The notes beneath the pieces are model-generated. The model made no database searches, was not told where the DNA came from, and saw only the letters and a list, made by a program, of their open reading frames with translations. Shown piece after piece: positions 1-9,240 of a DNA stretch of 17,724 bases (within the stretch, counting starts at the first letter, position 1; each line of letters opens with the position of its first letter). The DNA lies in the NCBI GenBank assembly GCA_003990745.1, contig RBNI01002720.1:1-17724 (forward strand). Direction: 5' to 3'. This DNA comes from Jimgerdemannia flammicorona (Eukaryota; Mucoromycota; Endogonomycetes; Endogonales; Endogonaceae). Position numbers and translations under genes: made by a program.

Positions 1-67
1 TTTTTATAGTCTCTTGGACTCACTTTATTAACTGATATCTATAGTAATATTTATATGGCCTATTCTT
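1..67 (-). terminator. LINE 3' UTR with AATAAA signal and poly-A
   Basis: After the ORF2 stop at 68-70, the minus strand has a 67-base AT-rich 3' UTR. AATAAA lies at 29-24, and the UTR ends in A5 at 5-1, about 19 bases downstream of the signal. This is the expected end of a polyadenylated retrotransposon transcript. The last ~38 bases recur, inverted, at the right edge of the window. Confidence 0.7.
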
Positions 68-3000
68 TCACCCTATCCCACAGGGCCCCCTACCCTCTCG
101 AGCCCCTACAAATGCCACCCCATCCTCCTTCACCACAACTCTACCACCACTCTTCTCTACAATCCTCCTTACTAGTCCCCTACGTCTCCCCGCCTTGGGG
201 CCCCATCCAATCCACCATGTCTTGAAGAGCTCGAGCATCAGCTCCTCCCACCTTACGACTCTCAGGTTTACAGGCCACTGAGGACCCTCCTCAAAGATGC
301 TCTGCCAGTATTCTGCAAGCCCCACCCATATCGCAATGTCTTAACCAACCATCAGCCACTCATTCCCCACCCCCCCCACCAACCTTGACTATAGTGCCAC
401 CCACTGCCCACCCACCTCAGGGTCAGTCGCCAGTACTCCCAATCTCCCTCCAACTACCCTCCAAAAGTTCTCCATACTCTCGCACTCCCCCAGCCAATGT
501 TCAGGAGTCTGCACCACCCCTCCCTCCTGCCCTACGTTATGACACTCCTCACAATCAAAAACTCCACCATCCACCAGATGGCCAGCCCTAAAGTTTAGCA
601 TCACATTTCACCGCAACAGCCTCCACCATGCTACCCAGAGTTTTAGTGGGAGCCACCTCGACACCACCTTGATCCAAGACCAGATGTCTGCCCAGTCCCA
701 TCTCTCTCCGATCCCAGCCCCTTGCCAGGTCTCCGGCCAAAGGTCCTGTCCCAGACCCCAAAGGCACTCCATGCCCTCCTCTAATCGGAAGTCCTCTACC
801 AAATTCCCTCCCAACAAGAGCCAGTCCCACCTCCACATCTCCAGACCCCAGTCCTCATCCCCTTTAGTATCTTGCCACCAGATCCCAATATGATGGGCCC
901 CATCCACCACTCCCCACCAGAATCCTTTGTACCTCATCTGCCAGCTACTATCCAAGGCCACCAAGGACAGTAGATCCCCTGAGCCACCCCGTGGTGACAC
1001 CCTCACCTCCCACAAATGCTGCATAAGGGGCACCCATTCCCCTCCTCTCAACTCACTGGCCCTCTTCATCCACCATGCCCTCAAGCAGAGTAGCCTCTTG
1101 GAAAAGTCCACCAGGCCAAGTCCTCCATGATCCACAGGAAGCACAAGTACCTCCCAACTAATCTGACTCTGGCATCCAGCCCAGAGCCAAGAGTGGGCCA
1201 TCTTGAGAAGCCTTTTAACCACCCACTTAGGGAAGTCCAAATGGCAGCCCAAATACCAAAGCTTCGGCATTCAATACATATTCAGAACAGTTACCCTCCC
1301 CGCCAACAACACCTGTCTACCACCCCAACTCATCAGTACTTTCCCCCATTCTACCAGCTTGTGCTCCCACCACTTCTTGGGAAGTAGAGAGCCATATACT
1401 GAGAAATAGATACCCAAGTACCATACCACTCCTCCAGTTGGGACAATTGTTCCAATGACGTCTCCCCCTATGATTCCTTCCCCAAGGACCATTGTCTCAC
1501 ACTTGTGCCAGTTGAGTTTCACTCCAGAATACCTCTCATACCACTCAACTATTTCCTTGAGCCTAGCCACATCTGCCACTGAACCCAACCCAACCACCAT
1601 ATCATCTGCAAAAGCCCCCACCTTCCAATTGGTGCCCAAAATATTCAATCCACCAACTCTGCACCTGATCCTGTCCAACAATGGCTCCAAGGCGAAGGCA
1701 TAAAGGATGGGTGACAATGGATCCCCCTGCGGCACCACCCTCCCCAAGGGGAAGGAGACCCCCCTATGTCCATTAGCCAGAATCACAGCCCTACTCCCTT
1801 CCAGTAGTCCAATAAGTGACCGATACATCCCCACTGGTACTCCAACATGCTCCAGTACTTTCTCCAGCCACACTCTCTGAACCCTATCATAGGCCTTCTC
1901 CTGGTCCAGGAAGACCAAGTGGCCATCTACCCCTGCAGCCCTAGCTCCTTTAATAACTCCGTGAACCCATGCTATGCCATCTTGGATCAGTCAGCCCCCA
2001 ACAAAGCCTCGCTGCTCCTTCCCTAGCACCTGTTGGGCCACACCCTGTAATATCACCACCAGAATTTTGGTGACCAGCTTGCGGTCCATATCCAGCAGCA
2101 TAATGGGCCTCCAATTCTTCCAGTCCTCCTTACGCCCTTTGTCCTTGTACAGCAGTGATACCAGCCCCAACTGCTGCCCTCCAATCCATTTCCCAGTACT
2201 GATAACTGTATCACACATCAGTGACATCTCCCCCAGAACCTCCTCTATGGATGCCATATATTTCCAAAAGTCCCAAGGCAAACCATCCTCTCCTGGTGCA
2301 GTTTCCAGGGTTGTCGATGCCAGAACTCTAAGGATTTCCTCTCCCAAAACTGATTGACCAATCTCCCCCAACTCTGCTGCAGGATTTGGGTGCCACTCCT
2401 CCAGATGCCGCTCAATGTCCTGCTCCACCTCCCCTCCTTCCTCTTCACTCCAGAGGTTACTTCAGCAAGAGCTCAACTGTCCAAGAATCCCCTGCACACC
2501 TAATACCATCTCTCCCTCATCATTAAGAACTCCTTCCCACCTATATCTTGCTCCCCTAGCATGAAGGAGATGGGACAAAAACCTTGTGGGCCTTTCTCCT
2601 TCCTCCAATCCCTGCCACTGTAGCCTGGCTGCCATAGCCTGAGCCTGCATTGCCTCCTCCCTCCTCAACAAATCCTGCAATTCCACCACTTCCAGCCTAG
2701 CCTGCTTGTCCTTCCAATCCAATACCTCCTCCTCCTCCAGTAACCCAGCCCAATTCAGGAGTAGCCTTTCAAGTCTCCTAGATGCCCATCGGACTTGTTT
2801 CCTCTGCTGAGTACCCCGCTCCCTCCCCACCTCCCCCCAGAACCTTTGAGCTTTGGATTTCAATCTATGCCACCTATCTCCAATCTCCATCCCTGCTCTC
2901 CTCCAATCATTAACCTTGGATCGTACCTCTACCACCCATGCATTCTACAAGTTCATCTCATCCAGCAGTGAAGAGTTCAGCTGCCAATGTCCTGGCTCCT

Positions 3001-3721
3001 CCCCACTCCCTCTAAACCTCCCACCACCCCAAATACCCCAGTGGTCTGACCAGGGGCACCACTTGACCTCCATCTTCTCCCAAACTGTATCGCCCCAACA
3101 CTCAGCAGTCAGAACCCAATCAATCCTAGTTTCCAGTCCTCCCACCCAGTGAGTATATAGACATCAGTCTCTATCCTGAAGTTGTATGGTGTCCACCAGT
3201 GAGCTGAGTCATTCCACCTCTTCCCAGTCCTCCAATCCCCCACTCCTTCTTGCCACACCCTATCCCCCATCAGTTCGGTCCAGTCTACTCTCCCATACCA
3301 TATTAAAGTCTCCCCCCAGACAATCCACCCCAGCCTCAACCAAGAGCCCAGAATCCTGCAGCTCTCCAATCCATGCCACTCGGGTCCCTCTCTCAGCCAG
3401 GCAGTAACAAGATCCCACCACAATTGAGTTCCATCCAGGCCTCCGCCACGTCCCCCACACTAATCTACTACCCCAATGTCCAATGTCTGCAATATCCCCT
3501 TTCCCCTTTCTAACCAGGATTCCTACTTTACTCTGTCAAACTGCCTCCCCACCCCACTCTCTTGTCCATTCCAGTCCATCTTCCTCCCCCTCACACCATA
3601 CATCTTGAAGTAAGAAGAGATCTGTCTCCATTTTCTTCAGCCATCTAAAAATCATACGTCACCTCCCAGTCCCTCTAAGCCCATTGATGTTCAAAGAAAA
3701 AATGTTGGTTGTATTATTCAT
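68..3721 (-). pseudogene. LINE ORF2: endonuclease / reverse transcriptase polyprotein, 12 internal stops
   Basis: ORF2 would make the nicking endonuclease and reverse transcriptase used in target-primed reverse transcription. The frame runs about 1,217 codons from ATG 3721 to TGA 68-70. The endonuclease shows FSLNINGLR near the start, LLQD (family usually LLQE), GGDFN at residues 136-140, RIDW, and SDH at 225-227. The reverse transcriptase shows WRPI, GFVGG, LDQEKAYDRV, QGDPLSP at about 665-671 and FADD at 704-707. A C-x2-C-x14-H-x4-C finger follows (Cys1057, Cys1060, His1075, Cys1080). No RNase H motif is visible. Internal stops in the same frame lie at 3659, 3536, 3260, 3209, 3164, 2945, 2462, 1991, 1271, 608, 389 and 341. 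No frameshift is needed to join any block. It lies 34 bases downstream of ORF1. The product cannot be made intact under the standard code. Confidence 0.93.
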
Positions 3722-3755
3722 AATAGAATATTTGATAAAGTTGATATCTCCACAT

Positions 3756-5642
3756 CTACAATTCCATGCTCACTTTCTCTCCAGCCAGATCCAGGTTCCT
3801 TTCCACTGCAATCTCATCTTCCACATTCTGCTGGGCATCCAGAGCCGCCAATAGTTCTGCATAGTCCTCCCCATCCACCATCTCCATCGATGCCCGATGC
3901 TCCTTGCACACCACCTGCCACTTCTCCAGTCCTTTCTATGGCCCCCACAGATAGGCTGCCCTTTCATTAGCTATACCCAAGAGCGTTGTCTCTCTTGCCT
4001 CAGTAACCTCATACTCCTCTGCCTCCAGAAGAGCTGCTATCATCTCATCTCTCAACTTCCGCATGACCTCCTCCCCTTGCAGCACTTGCCCCCAGAATTC
4101 CTCACTAATCACCCAGAAGTTGATCTTGCCCAGTTACTCGGCAGCCACATTTCGCAGTGCCCTCAATAGCCACTTCTCCCCTCCAACTACCTCTGCTTCC
4201 TGCTCCAAATCTGCCTCTCCTTCCTTCCTCTCCTCAGTTCGCACAGACTCATCCCATCCGTCCTCAGACACATCCTCCAACTCCCCCTCTCCCACCTCGG
4301 GAACACCATACTGGAGTGGGATATCTTCCACCATCGCTGTGTCCGCTCCAGCCTCCTCTGGCCCCCATCCCCCCCTCTCCTTTGCCTTCTCCTCTTGCTG
4401 CCCCACCTCTGCCCAGATGCTAGCACTCACTTCAGTGCCCTCCTCTGTAGCCCCTGCCCTGCGGCCTCCATCCAAACTGGCCAACAAATCCTTCTGTAGC
4501 TGTCTCCCCTTCGCCTTCTCCCAGAGCACCTTGTTCATTTGCACCTTCTTGCCCTCAATCACCTCCACCACTGTCTTAGCCTCATAAGCCCTCCAAGCTC
4601 TTTGCTGCCTCTCCACTGCCCCAGCCAAGTCCTCAAGTGCCTCTAGCAGATCCTCCTCCTCTTCCTCCGACCCCTTCACCCTCGAAACCATGCACTCCAT
4701 TGGGCCCCACTTCAATGCCACTGGTCAGTCCCTAGCCTTGCCGGTATTCTCCATCCCAAACAACCTCAACCGGACATCCACATCTCCTGTCCTGAGCTCA
4801 GTCCCCTCTTATACCCTGAATCTAATGTCGACCACTTCACCATACTCCTTCACCACATCTGTGACCAGCCTCCTTGCCTCCTCCTTCTTCACTGTCAGCA
4901 AGTCCGCAATCACCAGATGAACCACCCGGGGATCCCAGCACATACACCTCGCCATTGGCACTGAAATCCCGCCAACCACCACACCCTTCTCCACCACCTC
5001 CAGTAGCAAATATTCCTCCTCAAACCCCACCTCGACCACCTCCAGCTTCTTCAAAAACTTAACCAAGGCTGCACCCTTCACCTTGCTTGCCAACAGCCCT
5101 AGCACCATCTTTGCTGTCACCACCAAGCCTTGGAAGCACAATGTGATAGCGAATTCCAATCAAGATTTCTTGAGTAATGGGGCCACTACAAGGCCCGTCA
5201 CACCATCAGCCAGGTCTCCAGATCCCATGCCACTCCCCTGTCTAGGTCCCCCATCAGCTGTCACATCTGGATTTTTTTTCAGATTACCCATCACACTGCC
5301 ATCAACAGTCACAGCCTCAGCCACTACTCCTCCAGTCCCCCTATGCTGTCCCCCCAGTGGAGAGGCCTCCTTGCCACTCGAGGAAGCAGCTGCCTTCTCC
5401 AGCTCCAGCCGGCCATTCAGTCCTGTCGCCTGCTTCCCTATCCTGACCTTATCCGCGATGGTCATCCTCCCTCCCCCATGTGGTCTTGCACTGTCTCTGC
5501 CACCCCCTCCAGCCCCGCATCCTCTCATCGAAGCACTCAGCATGCCAAGACCAGCACCCTGACCCCTCCCCACATGTTGCCAGTTGAAGGCACTGGGGCC
5601 CCCCTGCCCAGTATGCTCACCAGAATGCAAGTTGCTTGCCAT
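3756..5642 (-). pseudogene. LINE ORF1 (gag-like RNA-binding protein, inferred), 5 internal stops
   Basis: The frame runs about 628 codons from ATG 5642 to TAG 3756-3758. Internal stops are TGA 5160, TAA 4809, TGA 4725, TAA 4134 and TAG 3936, with no frame change. I chose ATG 5642 because the open frame upstream of it offers only TTG. The N-terminal ~150 residues are Gly/Ala/Ser-rich and look disordered. A folded, hydrophobic and charged block follows (about residues 160-310, including the short motif RCMCWDP). After that comes a highly acidic, Glu/Lys/Gln-rich segment likely to be coiled coil (from about residue 315). No CCHC zinc knuckle is seen, which is unusual for many fungal LINE ORF1 proteins. 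The role (RNA binding, RNP formation) is inferred from its position upstream of ORF2, not from a recognised domain. Confidence 0.75.
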
Positions 5643-5907
5643 CTTGAAAGCACTGATACTTGAAGATGTTGCCAAAAGTATTGTCAGAGTCTTGTATCAC
5701 CCGAATGGTACAGGTGAAAGGTGCTGATTATGTTGATTAGATGGTAATCTTATTGATAGTATTATTCATATCCTTAAAGACTCTAGAAAGATAATTAATA
5801 TAGAATTGAAGGTTTTTATAAAGAAATATCATTTTTTGGTTTTTGGTTTTTAGTTTGTTTTTTATTATTAAAGCTAACTTATTTGTAATTATTTTACTTA
5901 TTTTGTT
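5643..5907. other. LINE 5' leader and AT-rich junction
   Basis: The first ~90 bases continue the mixed composition of the LINE and are probably its 5' UTR. From about 5,740 the sequence becomes strongly AT-rich with T runs. I see no gene and no clear target-site duplication marking the LINE 5' end. Confidence 0.4.
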
Positions 5908-6300
5908 GTAATATCTGAGGCTCTTAGCTTATACTTATTACTTATAGAATTGTGGGCTTGTAGGCTTTTATTGCTTACAGAATTGTAGACTTGTACTTGA
6001 TGTAATATTTGAAACTCTCAGCTCTTACTTACTGCTTATAGGATTTCAGACTTATGCTTATTGTAATATTTGAAGCTCTCAGCTTATGCTTGTTGCTTGT
6101 AAGATTACAGGCTTATACTTATTATAATATTCAAAGCTTATAACTTATACTTATTGCTTTAGAATTGCAAGCTTATACTTGTTATAATATTCAAAGCTCT
6201 TAGATTATACTTGTGGCTCATAGAATTGTGATCTTACACTTATTGCAATAGTTCAAGCTCTTAGCTTATACTTATTGCTTACAGAATTATAGGCTTATAA
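5908..6300. repeat. Diverged ~61-bp tandem minisatellite, about 6 copies
   Basis: The anchor gtaatatttgaagctctcag recurs in diverged forms at 5908, 6002, 6063, 6124, 6184 and 6245. From the second copy on, the spacing is 61, 61, 60 and 61 bases. The first unit is ~94 bases because a ~33-base part (gcttatagaattg...gacttgta) is doubled inside it. Each unit also holds gcttatacttattgcttatag-like text. It is AT-rich, has no coding frame, and ends where the anchor is lost near 6300. Confidence 0.85.
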
Positions 6301-6659
6301 ACTTATAAATATAAGTATTTCAGATTTAATAACTAAGTATATATAATGTATATCCTTAGTTTTACATATATTTGAAATTATATATATTATACTTTTCATA
6401 CTACTTATTATCTATCTCTAGTGCTCTCAGGCAGATACAATGATATCTTGCTCATCTTATTAGAGCTAGATATGACAAAAATTATATTTGAATATAATAA
6501 TCAGATATATATTTAGAAATTATATTTGGATATAGTATATCTATAAGTTCTGAGTCATGCTTAAATGATATGATATCCAAGTACTATATTTATTTAGTAT
6601 TTCGAAATTTAACTATATTTTGAGATTTGGGATCAGCTATTGTTATTAGAATACTAGAC
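6301..6659. other. AT-rich DNA without recognisable gene
   Basis: This stretch contains scattered stops in every frame and simple AT-rich text (runs of tatata, atatttag). It lies just beyond the 3' end of the hAT coding remnant and may hold its 3' UTR or terminal repeat. I could not identify a terminal inverted repeat. Confidence 0.4.
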
Positions 6660-8145
6660 TGATTGCTATACTTTTAAACACATATATTCACAAATTGTTT
6701 CAGAGTTTAAAGTATCTCTTTTAGCTACTTCAAGAATTTACTACTTAAAAAAACTCTCTCAATTGGAGTACTTGTTGCTGGGATAGCTAAGTAGATATAT
6801 ATCATTTTTGCTAAATTTGAGAAATCTCTAATATTCTCAATCAATTAAATTAATTAGATAAACCCAAATAATATTTTGAATTGACCTAATTTGAATATAA
6901 ATTCCCAACTTACTTATTACTAAGATAATATATCAACTCTTGTTTAAAATTTAACAGTTTTAATTTTCAAATAAATATCTCTCTCCTGCTTAGAATTTGT
7001 CATCAGTTTTTCTCTTTTGTTGAATATATATTCATAATGTGCTATATCAATATCATCTTCTACTTCTTTATAATCTTCAGAACTTATTTGATTAATTGAT
7101 CCAGATAGAGGAGCATAGTTTTTATTATAAACCATATAAAGTTTGTCTTTGGTCTCTTCAATCCAAATATCTTCCCAATTATATAATAAATAATATTCTA
7201 GCTTAAGCCTCAGATCAAGTACTAGTTTTTATTAAAAAATAAAATAAAATAAAATTTATAATGAATTAGTAGTGGCCAATAAGAAAATTTCGAAATAGAT
7301 TTATACCATTTCCAATACTAAGTAAATTTTGAAGATTTATACTTTCTCTGATATCAAGTAAATTTCAAAATATTTACTTACTAGTATCAATATAATAAAT
7401 TAAAGTATTTATCATTAAATAATATATCCTCAACTTAGTAATAGTGGTAGTTAGAGCTAGGTAAATGATATTTAGCTCTTTTGTATATTTTCAAATTTCT
7501 CAATTATTATCCTCCAATATATTTATTAGAAAGTTATAAATAGGAATAGTAGAATAAATCATTGGATATTTATAATGAGCTGTAAGATCTATTGCTTATT
7601 TAAAGCACTTTAGTATATTAATAATGTCTTTTAGTATCTATTAAGTATAGTCTTCTATAACATATTTTTGCAAATCTTTATTAGCTATAACTATTGAGGT
7701 TAAATATTATTAATAAATTAATTCATTAGATAATTTGAAGAAAAAACTTAAAAATAAAAAAATTAAATATTAAATAATCAGCTTATCTCTAATAATTCTA
7801 AGATCTGTTCAACTATCAAATATGTTGAATTCTGTCAAGTTATAATATCCAAAATAAGTTCTTTTGAATAGCATACTCTAAAAGCTTTATATATGTAGTT
7901 AGTAAATCTCTCTCAATATTATTGTGATGACCAGATCTTAATAATAATTAATTAGAGCTTTGAAATTATTTCTCCTGAACTATCTTCAATCAGCTTTTAA
8001 ATAGACCTAAAAGTCCTGAACAGCCAAATTAATAATATGAGCCAGACAGCATATATATTATATTGGCTGATAGTTGAGATTGATATAATTGAACTCTGTC
8101 TCAATTGTTTGAAAAACATAGTATTATTAGATATATTATCTATTA
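6660..8145 (-). pseudogene. hAT-family transposase, 5'-truncated and heavily decayed
   Basis: Conceptual translation of the minus strand gives hAT landmarks in the correct order. They are IDNISNN (8140; family TDNASNN), CCLAHIINLAVQ (8051), LTEFN at the TRWNS position (7838), YPMIYSTIPIYNFL (7568), LVLDLRLKLEYY (7225; family VLDPRLK), YAPLS, and YLAIPATSTPIERVF (6793-6749), which is the C-terminal hAT dimerisation signature. The frame changes between the first and second motifs and again across an insertion at 7227-7378. Many TAA/TGA/TAG codons interrupt it. The longest open piece is 7135-6944. The N-terminal BED finger and the first half of the catalytic domain are missing; instead, 18-bp repeats begin near 8190. 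The composition is very AT-rich, as after RIP or long decay. Family assignment is strong; boundaries are approximate. Confidence 0.85.
7220..7385. mobile_element. ~152-bp insertion with 7-bp direct repeats inside the hAT remnant
   Basis: TACTAGT occurs at 7220-7226 and again at 7379-7385. The 152 bases between them interrupt the hAT protein exactly between its LIYYI and LVLDLRLK segments, which are adjacent in intact hAT transposases. Removing the insert and one repeat copy restores continuity apart from a one-base shift. Read on the minus strand, the insert ends in an A/T-rich tail (TTTTATTTTATTTT then AATAAAA) next to the repeat, like a short retroposon; no terminal inverted repeats were found. 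It also holds two ~37-base internal near-repeats (tttatacc.., tttatact..). This could be a SINE-like element or a MITE; the class is unresolved. Confidence 0.6.
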
Positions 8146-8186
8146 TTATAGCTAATATCTAGAGTAAAAAATCAATAATTTGAATG

Positions 8187-8322
8187 TAAGATAACCTTTT
8201 TGTTAAAATCCAATCTTTTTTTTTTTAGAAATCTGATCTTTTTTGAAAATCTGACCTTTTTTGAAAAACCAACCTTTTTTGAAAACTGAACTATTTTTTT
8301 CAAAAATCTGACCTTTTTAAAA
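8187..8322. repeat. 18-bp T-rich tandem repeat
   Basis: The unit aaaatctgaccttttttg recurs in diverged form. The pyrimidine cores are at 8235, 8253, 8271, 8289 and 8310 (spacings 18, 18, 18, 21), with two more degenerate copies to the left near 8192 and 8211. It sits just beyond the point where hAT homology stops and may mark the breakpoint of its 5' truncation. Confidence 0.75.
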
Positions 8323-8921
8323 TATAATATTTTGAAAGACTTGTTCTCTACATATCTTTGTCTATATACTGTAACATACCTGACTCAATGAAGATAAATT
8401 ACAAGATTGGAGATTGATGTAGTTTGGCTTAAGCCCTCAGTTACTTTATCAAAAGTATCAAAATGTTCTCAGTGTTTAGTGGTATAATGGTCAAATCTGG
8501 ATATGGTGGTCGATTCTGATGGATTTCCTTATTGGGATGGTTCTCTGGGTGTAGCAGTGATTTGTGAGTGTGTGGCATGAGCAGTTTCCTTCTTGAGAGA
8601 AGGATAATTTCTATATAGTGTATATGATGATCTCCGTGTAGTATAGCGGATTCCTTATGTATAACAGTCTGGTAATTTGGCAGTTTCCTTATGCAGTTTT
8701 GGCAGATACCTTGATTTGGCATTAAATCCCTTTTGCTTATTCTAGCTTATGCCCGCCAACTGACTCCTCTTATCCGATATATGTGAATAGATCTTTTATA
8801 TTTTGGGCAAATGCTTGCATGAGGAAGAACATCTCGAATGCGATGCATTGGTCAGTTCGCTAAGAACCTGGCCCAAGGAGGTGTTTATATTGTTGTAGGT
8901 GAGGGGGCTTGCCCGAAGCGT
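8323..8921. other. Intergenic stretch, no supported gene
   Basis: A 93-codon minus-strand frame at 8722-8441 has no recognisable motif and a biased His/Ile/Pro composition, so I do not call it. The plus strand repeats short words such as gcagtttcctta and ggattcctta at irregular spacing (8518-8690). These loosely resemble words in the repeat block at 13.4-14.0 kb. The composition rises in GC from about 8,830, towards the tyrosine-recombinase element. Confidence 0.4.
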
Positions 8922-9240
8922 CGAGGGGCCTGCACGGGGCGTAGGCATGGTATACGTGTCTTCGCACTGGTCCATGGTCGGGGGCCCTGTGTGACAGTTA
9001 AGAGGCCTACACAGGGCATAGGCGTGGCATCAGTGTCTATGCGCCAGTCCGTGGTTGAGGGTCCTTGTATTATCTACCAAGGGTCTACATGGGGCATAGG
9101 TGCAGCCTGAGTGTCTAAGTGCCGGTCTGTGGTCGAGGGTCTCTGTGTGGTAGTCGAGGGCCTGCATGGTGCGTAGGTGCCATGTAAGTATTTATGCACC
9201 GGTCCGTGGTCGAGGGTCCCTGTGTGACATTGTTGAGGGG
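8922..9240. repeat. GC-rich ~77-bp tandem repeat, about 4 copies
   Basis: The word cctgcatggggcgtagg recurs (diverged) at 8929, 9006, 9084 and 9161, with spacing 77, 78 and 77. Each unit also contains gtgtctatgcgccggtccgt and gtcgagggtccctgtgtga-like text. Similar partial words flank the array (gtgagggggcttgcccg near 8900, ttgaggggctttgcccgc near 9234). The array lies on the 3' side of the recombinase gene and overlaps its last codons, where DIRS/Ngaro elements carry their complex terminal repeats. Whether it is part of those termini is an inference. Confidence 0.85.

Larger units (their letters stand above)
1..5730 (-). mobile_element. L1-like non-LTR retrotransposon (LINE), near full length, inactivated
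   Basis: The minus strand reads 5' region, ORF1 (5642-3756), a 34-base gap, ORF2 (3721-68), then a short 3' UTR with a polyadenylation signal and a terminal A run. This is the two-ORF layout of LINEs. ORF2 has the order endonuclease, reverse transcriptase, CCHC finger and shows no RNase H motif, which fits L1-like elements better than typical fungal Tad elements (family knowledge; clade is an inference). There are 17 internal stop codons and no frameshift. The left (3') border is set by the poly-A; the right (5') border is set only by the drop in GC near 5.73 kb and is uncertain. The target-site duplication cannot be seen because the 3' flank lies outside the window. Plus-strand ORFs across this block are proline- and serine-rich shadows of the purine-rich coding strand. 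Confidence 0.9.

Noticed and set aside
68..5642. Alternative genetic code or stop readthrough explaining the in-frame stops of the LINE
   Set aside because: All three stop codons occur, and TGA stands at Arg-type positions rather than Trp. Stops also break the DIRS/Ngaro-type, hAT and gypsy copies together with indels. Decay is simpler.
385..5663. Many plus-strand ORFs rich in Pro, Ser and Thr across the LINE
   Set aside because: They are antisense shadows of the purine-rich LINE coding strand, have no recognisable motif, and overlap strongly supported minus-strand domains.
8441..8722. 93-codon minus-strand ORF
   Set aside because: Biased His/Pro/Ile composition, no motif, lies in repetitive DNA, and has no neighbour supporting a function.
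8922..9240. CRISPR-like array
   Set aside because: The ~77-bp units repeat along their whole length with no unique spacers, and the setting is eukaryotic transposon DNA.
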